Source: Plantago major (taxonomy: Eukaryota > Streptophyta > Magnoliopsida > Lamiales > Plantaginaceae). Taken from it: a stretch of DNA of 64,000 nucleotides. How positions within the stretch are numbered: the stretch's first letter is position 1; each line of letters begins with the position of its first letter. The notes under the pieces were generated by a model that saw nothing but the letters and a program-made list of their open reading frames with translations, was not told where the DNA came from and did no database searches. The translations under genes and the position numbers were made by a program. The stretch is from positions 62,001 to 126,000 of the forward strand of contig JAIFAC010000235.1 in assembly GCA_026545765.1 (NCBI GenBank), in the 5' to 3' direction. Positions 22,180-33,784 of this stretch are shown piece after piece.

Positions 22180-23345
22180 CCCCTAGATAAGCAGTGTACT
22201 TGATCCCTCGGTAGCGCTTTGGTTAGCGGATCCGCAATGTTATCCTTTGATTTCACGTAATCAATAGTAATAACCCCCGTAGAGACCTACTGCCTAATGG
22301 TTTTATGTCTTCGACGTATGTGTCTAGACTTACCATTATACATATTGTTTGTTGCCCTTTCTAATGCTGACATACTGTCACAGTGAATTATCACGAAGGC
22401 GAGCTTATCGACAAGGATATCCTCTAAAAATTCTTGAAGCCATTACGCTTCTTCTCGACTTTGTCGAATCTATAAATTCCGATTCCATTGTGGATCGGGT
22501 GATGCCTGAGGACTTCCATGAAAAGCCGCCACCGATGGTAAATCGTAACGGAGTGGACTTGGTGGTTGTACTATCGGATATCGGTTTGCATCAACGTATC
22601 CTTCTAATCTTGCGGATATCTTCCATAGTGTAATCCATAATCTATTGTGGTCTTCAAGTATCCCGATAGATGAAGTAGAGCTTTCGGTGAGCATTTCCCG
22701 GATTACGCGTAAACTGTGACTTGTTGTTGCATGAGCAATATCGGGGCGAGTGCGATTCATCACGTACATCAAGCGCGATTATCTGAGCATATTGCGTTTG
22801 GTTTATAGGATCACCTAAGTGTTTGTCGAACACATAGATTAAATACATTGGAGTCGTTGCACATTGGTCGAAGACCTCATATCTCATTAACATCTCTTCA
22901 ATGTAATGAGATTGTGAAAGCACCAAACCCTCGGGTGTTTTAGAGATTTTATCCCTAAGATTAAATCGCTACACCCAAGTCTTTCATATCGAAAATTTGT
23001 TTCAACATTTGCTTTGTTTTCGGGATCAAATCCGCTACTTCCGAATGAGCATGTCGTCTACATATAAGCATATCATGACAAAGGATTGACGTTCCCTTTC
23101 ACATAGACACACTTATCACACTCATTTATAGAAAATCCTTTGATGTAGCGTGTTGTCAAACTTGTCGTGCCATTGTTTAGGAGCTTGCTTGAGTCAGTAA
23201 AATGACTTGACAAGGCAGCGGACCTTCTTCTCTTGTCACGGAACCACATACCCTTCAAGTTGTTCCATATAAATTTCCTCGTCAAATCTCCATTTAGGAA
23301 GCGGTTTAACATCCATTTGGTGTATCTCAAAACCACCTTGATGCT
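22180..23345 (-). pseudogene. Copia reverse transcriptase / RNase H remnant
   Basis: Heavily frameshifted. Recognisable pieces on the minus strand are NRFLNGDLTRKF (normally VKTAFLNGDL), GFSINECDKCVYVKG, the catalytic YVDD motif (LYVDDML, 23047-23064), LVLSQSHYIEEMLMRYEV, and the RNase H end ADPLTKALPRDQVH with the terminal RGMGLRPTK and stop near 22180. Much of the thumb and RNase H core is deleted or scrambled. It cannot make enzyme. Confidence 0.8.
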
Positions 23346-23843
23346 ATGGCTATGTATACTCTAATGGAAGTTATTCTGACCTGACGAGTATGTGTCAAAG
23401 TAGTCAAGTCCCTCCTTTTATATAGCCTTTAACTACTAGGCAGGCCTTGTATTTATCAATGGTTCCATCACTTTATACTTGCGTTTGAGTATCCACTTGC
23501 AACCCAATGGCTTATTTCCGGAGGAAGGTCGACCACTTCCCAGTATGATTTTGCGGGATGGAGTCCATTTCACTTTCAATGGCCACTTTCAAAGGGGCTT
23601 GAGAGTGGACATCGCCTCTTGGATAGTCTAGGCTCATTTTCCACAAGGTATGTGAGAAATTCGGACCAAAGTCTTTACGAGTCCTAGCAGCTTACTCTTC
23701 CTTGGTTCGACATCGAACCTCCACGTTCTCTTGATGTGCGACTTGACCTGCGTAATTCTCTGGTGGTAAATCTTACATCTCTGTAGCATTCTCTAGGAGG
23801 TGATCCTATGTTACGCAACATTTTCTGAAGGTACACCTTCGAA

Positions 23844-25372
23844 TTATGCATTAGGGCCTCTTGGGTCAGGGACCCCCACAGGGACCACCGCATTTGACCC
23901 TATTGCCGTATCATAGTCTCGTTTACGAGAGACTATCTCTTTCTTTTCCTTTCTAGGAAAAACTTCTTCAAAGAATTTTGCATTCCTTGATTCAATGACA
24001 GTGCCTTCATGGATGTCCGGTATCAGCGACTTATGCACTAGGAAGCAATAAGCGCTACTGTTGTTTGCATATCCTATAAATATGCAATCTACAGTCTTTG
24101 GTCCAATCTTTACTTGATTTGGTTTGGGTATTACCACCTTAGCCAAGCAGCCCCAGACTTTCAAATGTTTGTAAGAGGGCTTGTTACCTTTCCACAGTTC
24201 ATATGGAGTAATATCACTATTTTTCCGGGGTATTCTGTTAAGAATGGTAGTGGCCGTGAGAATAGCCTCCCCCCACAAATTCTGGGGTAATCCAGAATCT
24301 AGTAATAGTGCATTCATCATCTCCTTTAGAGTACGATTTTTGAGTTCAACAACACCATTAGATTGAGGAGAATATGGGGCAGTGGTTTGATGAATAATGC
24401 CAAACTGTGAGCAATATTCTTCAAGTGGTCCTGCATATTCTCCACCTCTATCACTTCGAATTACTTTAATTCGAGTACTAAGTTGATTCTCAACTTCAGT
24501 TTTGTAATGTTTAAATGCTTCTAAGGTTTCGTCCTTACTCCTTAGCAAATAAACATAACATTACCTAGTGCAGTCATCAATAAAAGTAACAAAGTACTAT
24601 TTCCCTCCTCTAGTTTGCACAAATTTTAAGTCACACAAATCACTGTAAATTAATTCTAGAGGAGGTGGTTACATTCCTTTGAATGAAATGGTGCCCTTGT
24701 TAGTTTTGCTTCCACACAAACCTCGCATTTACTTTGAGGGTTGATTTCAAAAGACTGCAAATGATTCATTTTAATTAACTTTCGAATCACATTGTAGTTT
24801 GTATGTCCTAATCTATGGTGCCATAAATTAGAAGACTCAGACAAGTAAGTAGAATAATTGTTTTCATTGCTTGCAAAAGAGCGTACAACAGACATTACAG
24901 ACAATTTGAAGAGCCCATCACACATGTAGCCCTTTCCTACAAACTGGCCATTTTTCTTCATTACAAACTGACTGGACTTGAAAGTTAACTTAAAACCTGC
25001 CCTAACAAGCAAAGGTTCGGACACCAAATTCTTGCGAATATCCGGAACGTGCATCACTTCGTTCAGTATGAGCTCCTTCCCAGAAGTCATCTTCAGAACC
25101 ACCTTGCCAACTCCCTTCACCTCGGATGTAGCGTCGTTCCCCATGAACAGCTTCTTATCCTTCACCGGAGAGTAGGTGGAGAAAGCACCCCTGACAGAAC
25201 AAATGTGCCGAGTTGCACCCGTATCAATCCACCACTGTTTCGGATTCTCAACCAGGTTTGCCTCCAAGACCACAGCAGCAAAGGAATTAACCAAATCCTT
25301 CACCATAAGGTCATATTTTGTTTCTGCAACATTGGCGTTCTCCTTCTTGAATTGGTAACAGTCCGCCTTCAT
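23844..25372 (-). pseudogene. Copia protease and integrase remnant
   Basis: The protease active site reads WWIDTGATRHIC (about 25236-25200). The integrase zinc-binding region is HHRLGHTNYNVI ... CEVCVEAK (about 24830-24710). The integrase core keeps its acidic residues: YSDLCDLK and FIDDCTR around 24640-24560, IRSDRGGEY, and the Glu in NGVVELKNRTLKEM. DIFIGY-like text (VDCIFIGYAN) marks its C-terminus. Stops and a frame break occur at about 24655-24548. This is the best preserved part of the element. Confidence 0.85.
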
Positions 25373-26222
25373 ATGCCCTGGCTTTCCGCAATTGAAGCAG
25401 TTTCCCTTGTCCTCCTGGAAGGTCCTGGTTTCCCGGAATTCCCTTGAGACTTCACGTCCCCATCACGCGTCTTGCGTTTCTTGCTGGAGTTCCCCTTGGA
25501 ATCGACAAGGTGAGCCTTTGCTTCAACTTGCTGCTTCCCTTTTCCTAGAGCCCTGCGGTTGTCTTCCTGAATCTGAAGCTTGATGATCAACTCCTCAAGC
25601 CCCATTTCCTTGGTCTTCAATTTGAGATAACTCATGAACTCGTTCCATGTTGGCGGCAGTTTCTCAATCAGTGAAGCGACCAGGAATGACTCATTAGGCT
25701 TCATGCCCTCCTGTTCCAAATCATGGAGAATCATTTGATACTCCAGAACCTGACTTATCACAGACTTCGAGTCATTCATTCTGAAGTTCAAAAATTTCCC
25801 CCTGAACTTCTTACTTGCGGCATCACATGCGAGTACTTCTGTCGATTGCTCCCTGACTCCTTTGTGAAGTCTTGGCGGTAGCTGATGTAGAGAACATCTC
25901 GAAGGCGATTCGAATGTGGTTCTTACACATGAAATCTACATGGATCCAAGCATCATAGGATAGTTGTTTGCGCTTGTTGTCTTCTTCAGCGGCCTTCTTC
26001 TCCTCTGGAGACATGGCGGCCTGATCAATCTCCTGCAGAGTGGGTGGGCGGGAGTTTGATAAGGTAACTTGCGAACCCAATGGTTGTCAAGTAGAACTTC
26101 ATCTTCTATTTCAACTGCTTGAAGTTCGTCCCCAGGAACTTCTCTGGTTTCTCCCCGTGGTTGGCAGGAGCAACATTGATTCGGAGGACAGGAACGTCAG
26201 CAGCAACTCCGTTGGCAGACAT
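25340..26222 (-). pseudogene. Copia gag remnant
   Basis: Starts at ATG 26222 (MSANGVAADVPVLRIN), only about 33 bp from the 5' LTR. Tracts LGTNFKQLK and KMKFYLTTIGFA, then SPEEKKAAEEDNKRKQL and LPPTWNEFMSYLKLK are typical gag helices. A TAG replaces an expected Trp in FKQLK-stop-KMKF. A frame change near 25820 and another near 25420 precede the intact CCHC zinc knuckle CFNCGKPGHMKADC (25399-25358). Confidence 0.85.
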
Positions 26223-26255
26223 CTTCGATACACTTGCGTATATACAGTCTTAAGT

Positions 26256-27209
26256 TGTTGGGTAGTGTGTGGCGGTAGTGTATGAGGACAGAAACGGAGT
26301 AGGTAAAGAATATGTTTAGGCTAGCGAGCAAAAGTGGGCCTTATTCATTAAGGTATGTTGCCCGCTCTAATCTTTGGCGGTTTACTTAACAAATAGTCTC
26401 CCAAGATAGAACAGCAGTATGTGAATCAGAGTTCTAGCACTCGAACTTTGACTCTGCGAACTAATACAATAAAGGTTTTTCTGGCTTTAGAGAGAGTAGT
26501 TTAAGAGAAGGAAGAAGAATGGATTGTTGTGTGTTGAAATCGATTCTATGGGGGGCTATTTATAATATTGAAGAGTTGCAGTCTGAATAGATGTATCATT
26601 TCGCAGAAAGGTCCCTGCAGAAACAAAAATTCGAACAGACACTTTTGTTGGAATTTTCGTTTCAGTTGCATCCTTTGGCGAATGGTCAGACCAGTTTGCC
26701 CAAATTCAAACCGAACGGACACAACCGTTCGCTCAGACCAACCGGACTCGACCGATAAAATTTGGTTTGAACTTATGGAATTATCTTATTGGGCTTATCG
26801 AACCTGATATGTTTACGAAAAAAGATAATCGACTCGAGCCGCGACACATGCGAGCTCTGGCGAGTGTAGGAGCATCTAGCTCCTCCCCCCTTCCAAAATC
26901 ATGGGTGCCCTAAGGGCCCAATCCCATAACACAATCCTTTGACTAATAACCAGCTCATTCTTCCTCAATTTTAGCCATGTGGGACTCTTCCCATTCTAAC
27001 TCTTGGCATTCCATATTGATCATCCAACACACTTTGAGCTTCAATAACTATTTCACCTTTCAATGAATTTTAGTAATTCTTTCTCAAGTGTCATCTACTA
27101 CCATAGTAGATTATACACGTTTTAATGAAACTTTATTTCAAACGTGTGGGGCCCCTTTGGTTGAGGTACAAAGTCGTGGACTAGCCTCATTAGTGCTAAA
27201 ATTCTAACA
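26256..27209 (-). repeat. 5' LTR of the Copia element (954 bp)
   Basis: Direct repeat of 20567-21546, starting TGTTAGAATTTTAG on the minus strand at 27209. Carries the matching TATA box at 26556-26564. Confidence 0.92.
26556..26564 (-). promoter_or_regulatory. TATA box in 5' LTR
   Basis: Minus-strand TATAAATAG, conserved with the other LTR; it would drive transcription into gag. Confidence 0.6.
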
Positions 27210-27481
27210 TGATGTTCAATGTGCTGCATTCATTCAGTAAATTTGTTTTTGCATGTGGCGTTAGTAATTCAAGGATCTTTATACTCTGAGACTTCTTGGA
27301 TGCTTAAACAAATAGTCTTCTTGTAGTTGGGGAGGCGCCCGAGCATGTGAGCATCCCGTTCATTCGAGTACACTATTTTGAGGGGTTCAATTTTAAATTT
27401 GAGGTTATATATAAATTTGTTCCCATGTAATAATGAAGCATTAAAATTTCTTTCTCCAAGTGGTAAAGTTGATATATAGTA

Positions 27482-27710
27482 CTCCCTCCATTTCAGAGAA
27501 AGTGTTACAACTTTCCATTTCCGGCGTTTCACTAAAAGTGTTATAATTTCCATTTATGAAAATTAGTTAAATAATAAAACTCATCGCTTTCGATTTTATT
27601 CTGATATGTCATTTCGATTAATCTACAATAATCGAGATACTTATACTTTCTACTTTTTCTTAAAATTGGTGCAAATCCAAATTGTAACACTTTCTCTGAA
27701 ATGTAGGTAG
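27482..27710. mobile_element. Stowaway-like MITE B
   Basis: Ends CTCCCTCCATTTCAGAG and CTCTGAAATGTAGGTAG are inverted, flanked by TA at 27480-27481 and 27711-27712. Its interior differs from MITE A (second inner AAGTGTTATAATTTCC stretch), so it is another subfamily. It lies just upstream of the helicase pseudogene. Confidence 0.75.
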
Positions 27711-29188
27711 TAACTTACAAAAGGTCTCGTGTTCAATTCATGATGGTGTAAATTTTTTTATTTTTCATATCTTGAATATTTTTTCTTCTATTATAATAAA
27801 CATTTTTTATTATTAGGGGTTCAAATTGAAATTTTTGCACATGGCCCCCTAAATCTCTAGGCCGGCCTGGGGGCGCGTTCTCCAGAATTATCATGTTTGT
27901 TTACTCGTTTAACTGAATAATATTACCTATCTGATATGTGCTCTTGTCCGTGAGAGGATGAACGATTGGAAGAAGCGGCTAATTTCCCAGCTTGGAAAAA
28001 GAATGGTGCTCACATGTCTTTTTCAATTCTAGGATGAAAATTATCCAGGTTGAGATGACTGGGGATTATACCCCTGATATGGCAGCTTTATTAGCAGCAG
28101 ATATTATAATTTCTACTCCTGAAAAGTGGGATGGTATCAGTCGTAATTGGCACACTCGAGGCTATGTTAAGAAGGTGAAGATATTCCTCTATACTCCACA
28201 ACCATTTTCGTTGACTAATATGTGGACTCAAACGCTACATTCGTTTCACAAAATACATGCTTTTCTCCCTAATTCTTCAATTTGATATGAACCAAGACAC
28301 AAGTGAGCCCTACAAGTACCACCTCATTTTCCCACTCGGTTGTCAGATTCAGCTTCTTTTCTTTAATTTATTTGATTAATAACCTCTTAAAGAGAATCAA
28401 TGTAACCCGTATCTCATTCTAACGGTATAAGAAGCAATCCATAATCTTTTTTTTACAAGTATTAGCGTTTTGGTGGTCGATGTTATGAATTTTTATATGA
28501 GAAGAATCACATATTTTAATGAATTTAATACGTTTTCCTTTTCTTTCTCTCCTCTTCCCTCCCCAGCCCTAAAGGGTCTTCAAACTTCCTACTGCTTATT
28601 CTTTTTAATTAATGCCCAGGTTGGACTTATGATATTAGATGAAATTCACTTACTGGGCGCTGATTGTAGACCTATATTGGAGGTACAGACTACACGTAAC
28701 CTTGATATGGTACTCTTGTTGAATGTGGATACTTGACGACCAATATATGTTATGTTGCGCATGTGGATAGCTGAGTGACTAGTAAAATGTAAATTCCTCT
28801 ATTCATGTCTCACTCGATATTTCTTCTGTTGCTGTAGCCTGTAAAAACCTCTATGAAAACGCAGGAATTGAACAATGAAAAGTTACCTGCCATTACTTGA
28901 ACTGAGTACTTAAGAAAATGTCATCCACTGGATCACTATTATTTGGAGGTGGGTGATATAATCAAGTACTTTACTATCTTTTGTTTACCAGTTTTTTACT
29001 GTGGATTGATGGTCCGGTGGTCGATAAATTTTAGAATTTAACCTACTAGGATTAGTGTGGAGATGTAAATATGGACTCAGAGGATAGTTGTGGAAATAAA
29101 ACTCATGTCATCCAAAACTATATGTTCTGCTGCTTATTTGAAAAACAACCATCACTCTGGACCAGTCACTTATTGATAATGAGAGTTC

Positions 29189-29787
29189 TGTTGAACAATC
29201 GAACAATTTCGATCAAATAACCGATCGAACAAAGACGATTATGAAACTACAATCAATCGAATGCGTAAAGAAATCAACACAAGATTTACGTGGTTCGGCT
29301 TAGCCTACATCCACGGAGAACAACAAGAACGATTCACTAAACAATGAAAGATTACAAGAATCAAGCTTTTCAATCACCAACAATGGCGATAAGCTCTATT
29401 AACCAATTCTCTCTCTCTCTATTGTTTCTTCTCTCTATAACTAACAATTACACAAAGATTATGAACTGCTACAGTTAACTACAGACTCAATTCGCCTTTT
29501 ATATCGCAATTTACTGATGGTGGGCGAATCATGAACCAGAAAGCAGACTCATTTTTTTCCTTCTCCTTCACTTAACCGTTTTTCACTCTTCTGAGATTAA
29601 AACCTAGCCTTTGATCAATCCCATCCGACGGTCACTGAGTCTTTGACAATAACAAACTCAAATCCGTACTAATTCGCCACAGAAACGCTCTAATCTTCAC
29701 AAGTTCTGGTGCAAACATCCAAGCTTGATACTGTTCATTTAAGTCCTATTCTGTTGCAATGTTCTCCACTCGAGCACCCACTCAACA
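29189..29787. mobile_element. LTR-like insertion in helicase pseudogene (possible solo LTR)
   Basis: A 599-bp block begins TGTTGAACAATCG and ends CACTCAACA, so its ends form a TGTTGA/TCAACA inverted pair as in LTRs. Inside are ACGTGGTTCGGC and CTACATCCACGG, a combination common in plant LTRs, and a CT microsatellite at about 29409. No clear target duplication. No internal region follows. Confidence 0.5.
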
Positions 29788-31885
29788 GTAGGAATCATTG
29801 TAATTTGATACATATTCTGTCTCTGTAGGTTATTGTATCTCGAATGAGATACATATCATCACAAACTGATCGTTTGGTTCGATTTGTTGGTTTGTCAACA
29901 GCATTGGCTAAGGCGCCCCAGTAAGTTTTAATGTTCTCATTTTTTAGGTTAATTCATATTTTCAGATGTTTGGCTGTCCATATGTATAAACCATTCATTG
30001 GGGTTCAGTTATACTCAATCGGTTGTCTGTACTCTGTATTCTTGTCGTGTTGATTGATGGACCCAATTCAAAACCTACTTCCTGTGAAATTTCCTTTTTT
30101 GAGTTTTGTCAATGGTCTTGCAACTAATGATATTCTCATCTTTTAGTACCCTTTGGGATTGGGTTTTACTCGATGGGCTATCTGTTTTCTTATAATGTTG
30201 ATTACGTATCTAATTGAGTCTACTTTATGTGAAATTTCCTTCTTGAAGTAAGTGATTTTGAAAGAAGTGAATGGAATCAATTTTGCTCCTTTCTTTATTG
30301 TTTATTTAATTTGACATTTTTTTACAATTATATCGTCATTTAGGTTTTTCTTCACATATTATCTGGTGCTTCTGAATATGATGAGCTTCCTGTGCGCCAT
30401 AATGAAGTAAGCTTCTCATTTTCATGATTTTTTCTCTATAACCTCATATTGAAATAGAACCCAATTATTGTTGTACATATAGCAACCATTCTAGTTTTGA
30501 CTACTGGAACTTTTCTTGGAATCATTAAGTTACACCTCAAATTTGCTTCGGCCTGTTATGCAGGAAAATCACAATGCAGATTTGGCTACCAAGTTGCCAT
30601 ACGAGGTGGACCAAAATCTTCTGGATGATCCTCACGTCAAAGCAAATCTGCTATTTCAGGTTAGTGCCATTCCTTGCTCTTTCCCTTGTCATTCCTTATT
30701 AGTTGTGGTGGTATCCATTTTACTTTACCTGGTTTGGATTTAATAGAAATTGTCTGTTTACTAAGCTGCATACTTAATTGCCTTATAAACTGGTTCATAT
30801 CTTAACATGTGCCTTCTTTGTGAATGTGGTACATTTTCAAAAGTTGACCTCCGATTCTTGACTATATGGCGATCTAAAATTAGTTACGGATCAAAGTATC
30901 GTGTCATTCGGTGATGATTGATCTACTGTGCTAATAGTGGGTGGCTCTCTAGTACTATCACCTGTATGCATCTTCTCCAGATGGTCATGTAGGTAATTTG
31001 TAGCTCTTTAATGATTCAGGTCTTTGAAACTCGTATTCTAGAGTGGTTGTAGAGGTACTTTCTATTGTCTTCTTAGATGTGTTTTACGGGAAAAAAGCAG
31101 CCACCATGCTCTACAAATATTTATCTTTTGTCTTGAGAATGTCTCTAGTTTATCTCAGTTAAACTGGGAAAGTTGCCTGGTTGAATCTACTAGTTGGTGC
31201 TTCTGTTATGCAATCTTGTTCAGGACATTACCTTCAGATTTTGTCTTTTACCTCTAGTATTTGTACATAGTTGTTTCCTGAGAATTGGAAGGTACTATTG
31301 TCCGGTTTGCTTCTCTACAAATAAGCTCCTAAAAGTCGTAAGTTGTCCATTGTTGTTCCACCCATGCAAGTTGTATAATTAGGTTATGTATTCCCTTAAA
31401 ATCACTTGTTATTTTTGCTTACATTCTGCAGGGCCTTTGGTTTGATAGAGATTTCTCCCTTATGGATGTTGTCGTGCATGACAACTGATCTTATTACAAT
31501 GTTGAGCCAGAGAGGAATCTTAAATGTCCTACAGTTGTTGGATCTTCCCCATGAAAGTTTGCAGGATCTAGCTAGAAGTTCAACGCCAAAATTATATGAG
31601 GTATGATTCTATGCTTTATGGGGTGTTAAATCTTATTAATCATACATGTTCAATTTATAATTATGTCCTTGTATGTTAAAAAGGAAATGTGGTTTCAAGT
31701 GATTAGAATAACGCCATCAATCCCGAGGTTGTTTGTTCCTCATGATTCTTGGTCCTTTATTAATGTTTTTTACCATAATTTCTCTGTGCATTACAGAGTT
31801 TCTTTCCCTGTCTCCATGATTATCTTAACGCGACTGATGAGTTCTGTGTTATGGGAGTTGCTTAGTTATAACAAGAGCATGTGCA

Positions 31886-32591
31886 GGGCCTGATTGTAGA
31901 GGTATTTTGCACCCGAACAGGTGTTTGACCGTGTAATTGCACTTGATTGGTACGTTTTTTCCACCCTGTTTCTGCGTTTGTCGTAGGGTATTACGGTAGA
32001 GATGTGTTTGAAGCTTATTTGAAATGGTGGTTTCAAAATAATACCCCACATTTCGGATTGCACCCCAAGATGTAAAAATTTGACCTTGCGAATTGTCCAA
32101 TTCGACCTCATGGATCACGAAATCACCAAAATGCCACTCGAAACCCTACCCTTGTTCTTGCCTCCATATGTAAGCAGCCCTTAACCATTTTCTTCACCAA
32201 GCTTTCCACCATTGTTGAGCTCAAGCTTTCTCCATCCACTATTTTCAAATATTTTCTACTCCAACGCTTCGTTTCTTTACATATTCGTGATCTACTCCTC
32301 ATTTCCTTTCTTTTTATCCTTCGGTCTGTGGCTGGATCGAAGAATCCGTTGGGGACGTTTTTGGATCTGAGGATTTCGCCTCTTGATCTGCGATTTCCGT
32401 TTTTGGATATGAGGATTTGTAGCACAAGTACAAATGCTACCAATCAAACTATGCAAACAGTGTTTTTGCACTAAACGAGTGCAAAATCCTGTCAGTGCAT
32501 TTCCATGACGAAATCTCGATTGCAACTTTCACCAAAGTGCAATAATTTAATGGTTGACCCGAAATTGCACCTTCCTCTACCAATCAGGCCC
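31886..32591. mobile_element. 706-bp non-autonomous DNA transposon with terminal inverted repeats
   Basis: The ends GGGCCTGATTGTAGAGG and CCTCTACCAATCAGGCCC are inverted repeats, continuing imperfectly with TTTGCACCC-like sequence inward. The equivalent place in the other IR3 arm (about 43858-43866) has no insert, which defines the element as an insertion. The interior holds no transposase motif. Target duplication is unclear because the flanks (GTGCA and GTAAT) have drifted, so the superfamily is not assigned. Confidence 0.75.
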
Positions 32592-33536
32592 GTAATATCA
32601 TTTCATATTTGTTAAAATATTATCCATAAACCAGACTTTGTCATCCACTATATAATAAGGTCATGTGGTAGTTCATTTACTTCTGACATTATTTCCTATT
32701 TTAAATTTGGTAATTGTTAGGTTCCACTTTATATTAGACTACTACAATTAGATTATCAAAGTTCTTTAATATTGTCAACTATGAATTAAATACACACAAG
32801 TATAAAAGCATTCCAATGGAATATTTTCCCACTTTTGCTCTCATCCTGTTCTAAATCCGAAGTTCCTATATACAGGAAGTTCAATATTTTCCTCGTCTTC
32901 ATGCTCGGTTAAAAGTTCAGAGTCGAAGAGGAGACGATTCTTCTGCTCAATTAAACATTAGGCTGGAAAGAAAGGGCAGAAACAGGAAAATTTCAAGAGC
33001 TTTTACCCCTCGTTTCCCTAAGGTTCGCTTTTACTTTCTTTGTGCCATGGTTATTCCACATTTAATTGGAAAAGGCTTATTTCTTTGCTTGTCCTTTACA
33101 GATAAAAGATGAAGCTTGGTGGTTGGTCCTGGGAAATATGTCTACCTCTCAACTATTTGCATTGAAGAGGATTTCTTTCACTGACGTTCTACAGACAAAC
33201 ATGGACATCCCACCGGGTGTAAACGATTTTCAGGTTAGTTCATTCATATTTAGTTTAGCCTCTCTGATAGAATAAAACACCAGCAAATACATTACATCTT
33301 GACAATAAAACTGCAAGATTCTTATATATTCTTAATATTTGTTGTGTGTGTTGGATTATTAACCTAATAATTCTTTTTGTCAGGACTTGAAGTTGATTAT
33401 TGTGTCAGATTGTTATCTCGGCTACGAACTAGAGTACCGACTAGACAACTTGCGTGATCTGAGGTAGCGAGTTCTTTTGTTTGATGTATTGATGAGAAGG
33501 AAAATCTTTGTAAGATTAGCGAGGATTTGTTATCTA

Positions 33537-33784
33537 TTCTCTCCATTTAGGAAAAAGTGTTACGTTTCTTATACTGTCATTGTATCGCGTTTGTGCAATT
33601 CTTTCTTAAGCGATATTAATAAATAAATTATTAAAATTATATAATGAAAATTTAGTAATTAATTTTTATTATATGATTTTATTAAATTATTCTTATTATC
33701 GTTATGAGTAATTAATGATATTCGAAAAACGATTGGCCGATCAATCAATATATATTTCTGCGAAATAAATTGAAATGGAGGGAG
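33537..33784. mobile_element. Stowaway-like MITE C
   Basis: Ends TTCTCTCCATTTAGG and TTGAAATGGAGGGAG bounded by TA (33535-33536 and 33785-33786), with the same AT-rich core as MITE A. Absent from the other arm, where the site reads TATTA. Confidence 0.8.

Larger units (their letters stand above)
20567..27209 (-). mobile_element. Copia LTR retrotransposon, full length but decayed
   Basis: A 6.6-kb element in minus orientation with LTRs at 26256-27209 (5') and 20567-21546 (3') and, between them in Copia order, gag, protease, integrase, reverse transcriptase and RNase H. LTR ends follow the TG...CA rule (TGTTAGAATTTTAG at the U3 end, CAACA at the other). A polypurine tract sits next to the 3' LTR. 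The coding region is broken by many frameshifts and stops, so it is non-autonomous. No 5-bp target duplication is evident (flanks GATAA and TGATG) and no tRNA primer site is recognisable next to the 5' LTR. It lies between the IR2 right arm/fragment region and the helicase pseudogene. Confidence 0.93.
27941..33478 (+). pseudogene. DExH14/ASCC3-type RNA helicase, second cassette, degraded (left copy)
   Basis: ASCC3/DExH14 is a Ski2-like helicase with two helicase cassettes, each with a Sec63 domain, acting in ribosome quality control and RNA surveillance. Only the second cassette is seen: RERMNDWKKRLISQLGK (27950), MTGDYTPDMAALLAADII and STPEKWDGISRNW (28050-28160), the DEIH box LMILDEIHLLGAD (28620), SRMRYISSQTDRLVRF and VGLSTALAKAP (29830-29920), then a jump to LHILSGASEYDELPVRHNE (30350), LLDDPHVKANLLFQ (30620), GLWFDRDFSLMDV (31430), a KVQSRRGDDSSAQLNIRLER stretch (32910), KDEAWWLVLGNMSTSQL (33110) and IIVSDCYLGYELEYRL (33395). 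The Walker A exon and the whole helicase C region are absent, and frameshifts and stops occur near 30850-31050 and 31460. It also holds an LTR-like insertion, a 706-bp DNA transposon and a MITE nearby. Confidence 0.9.
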
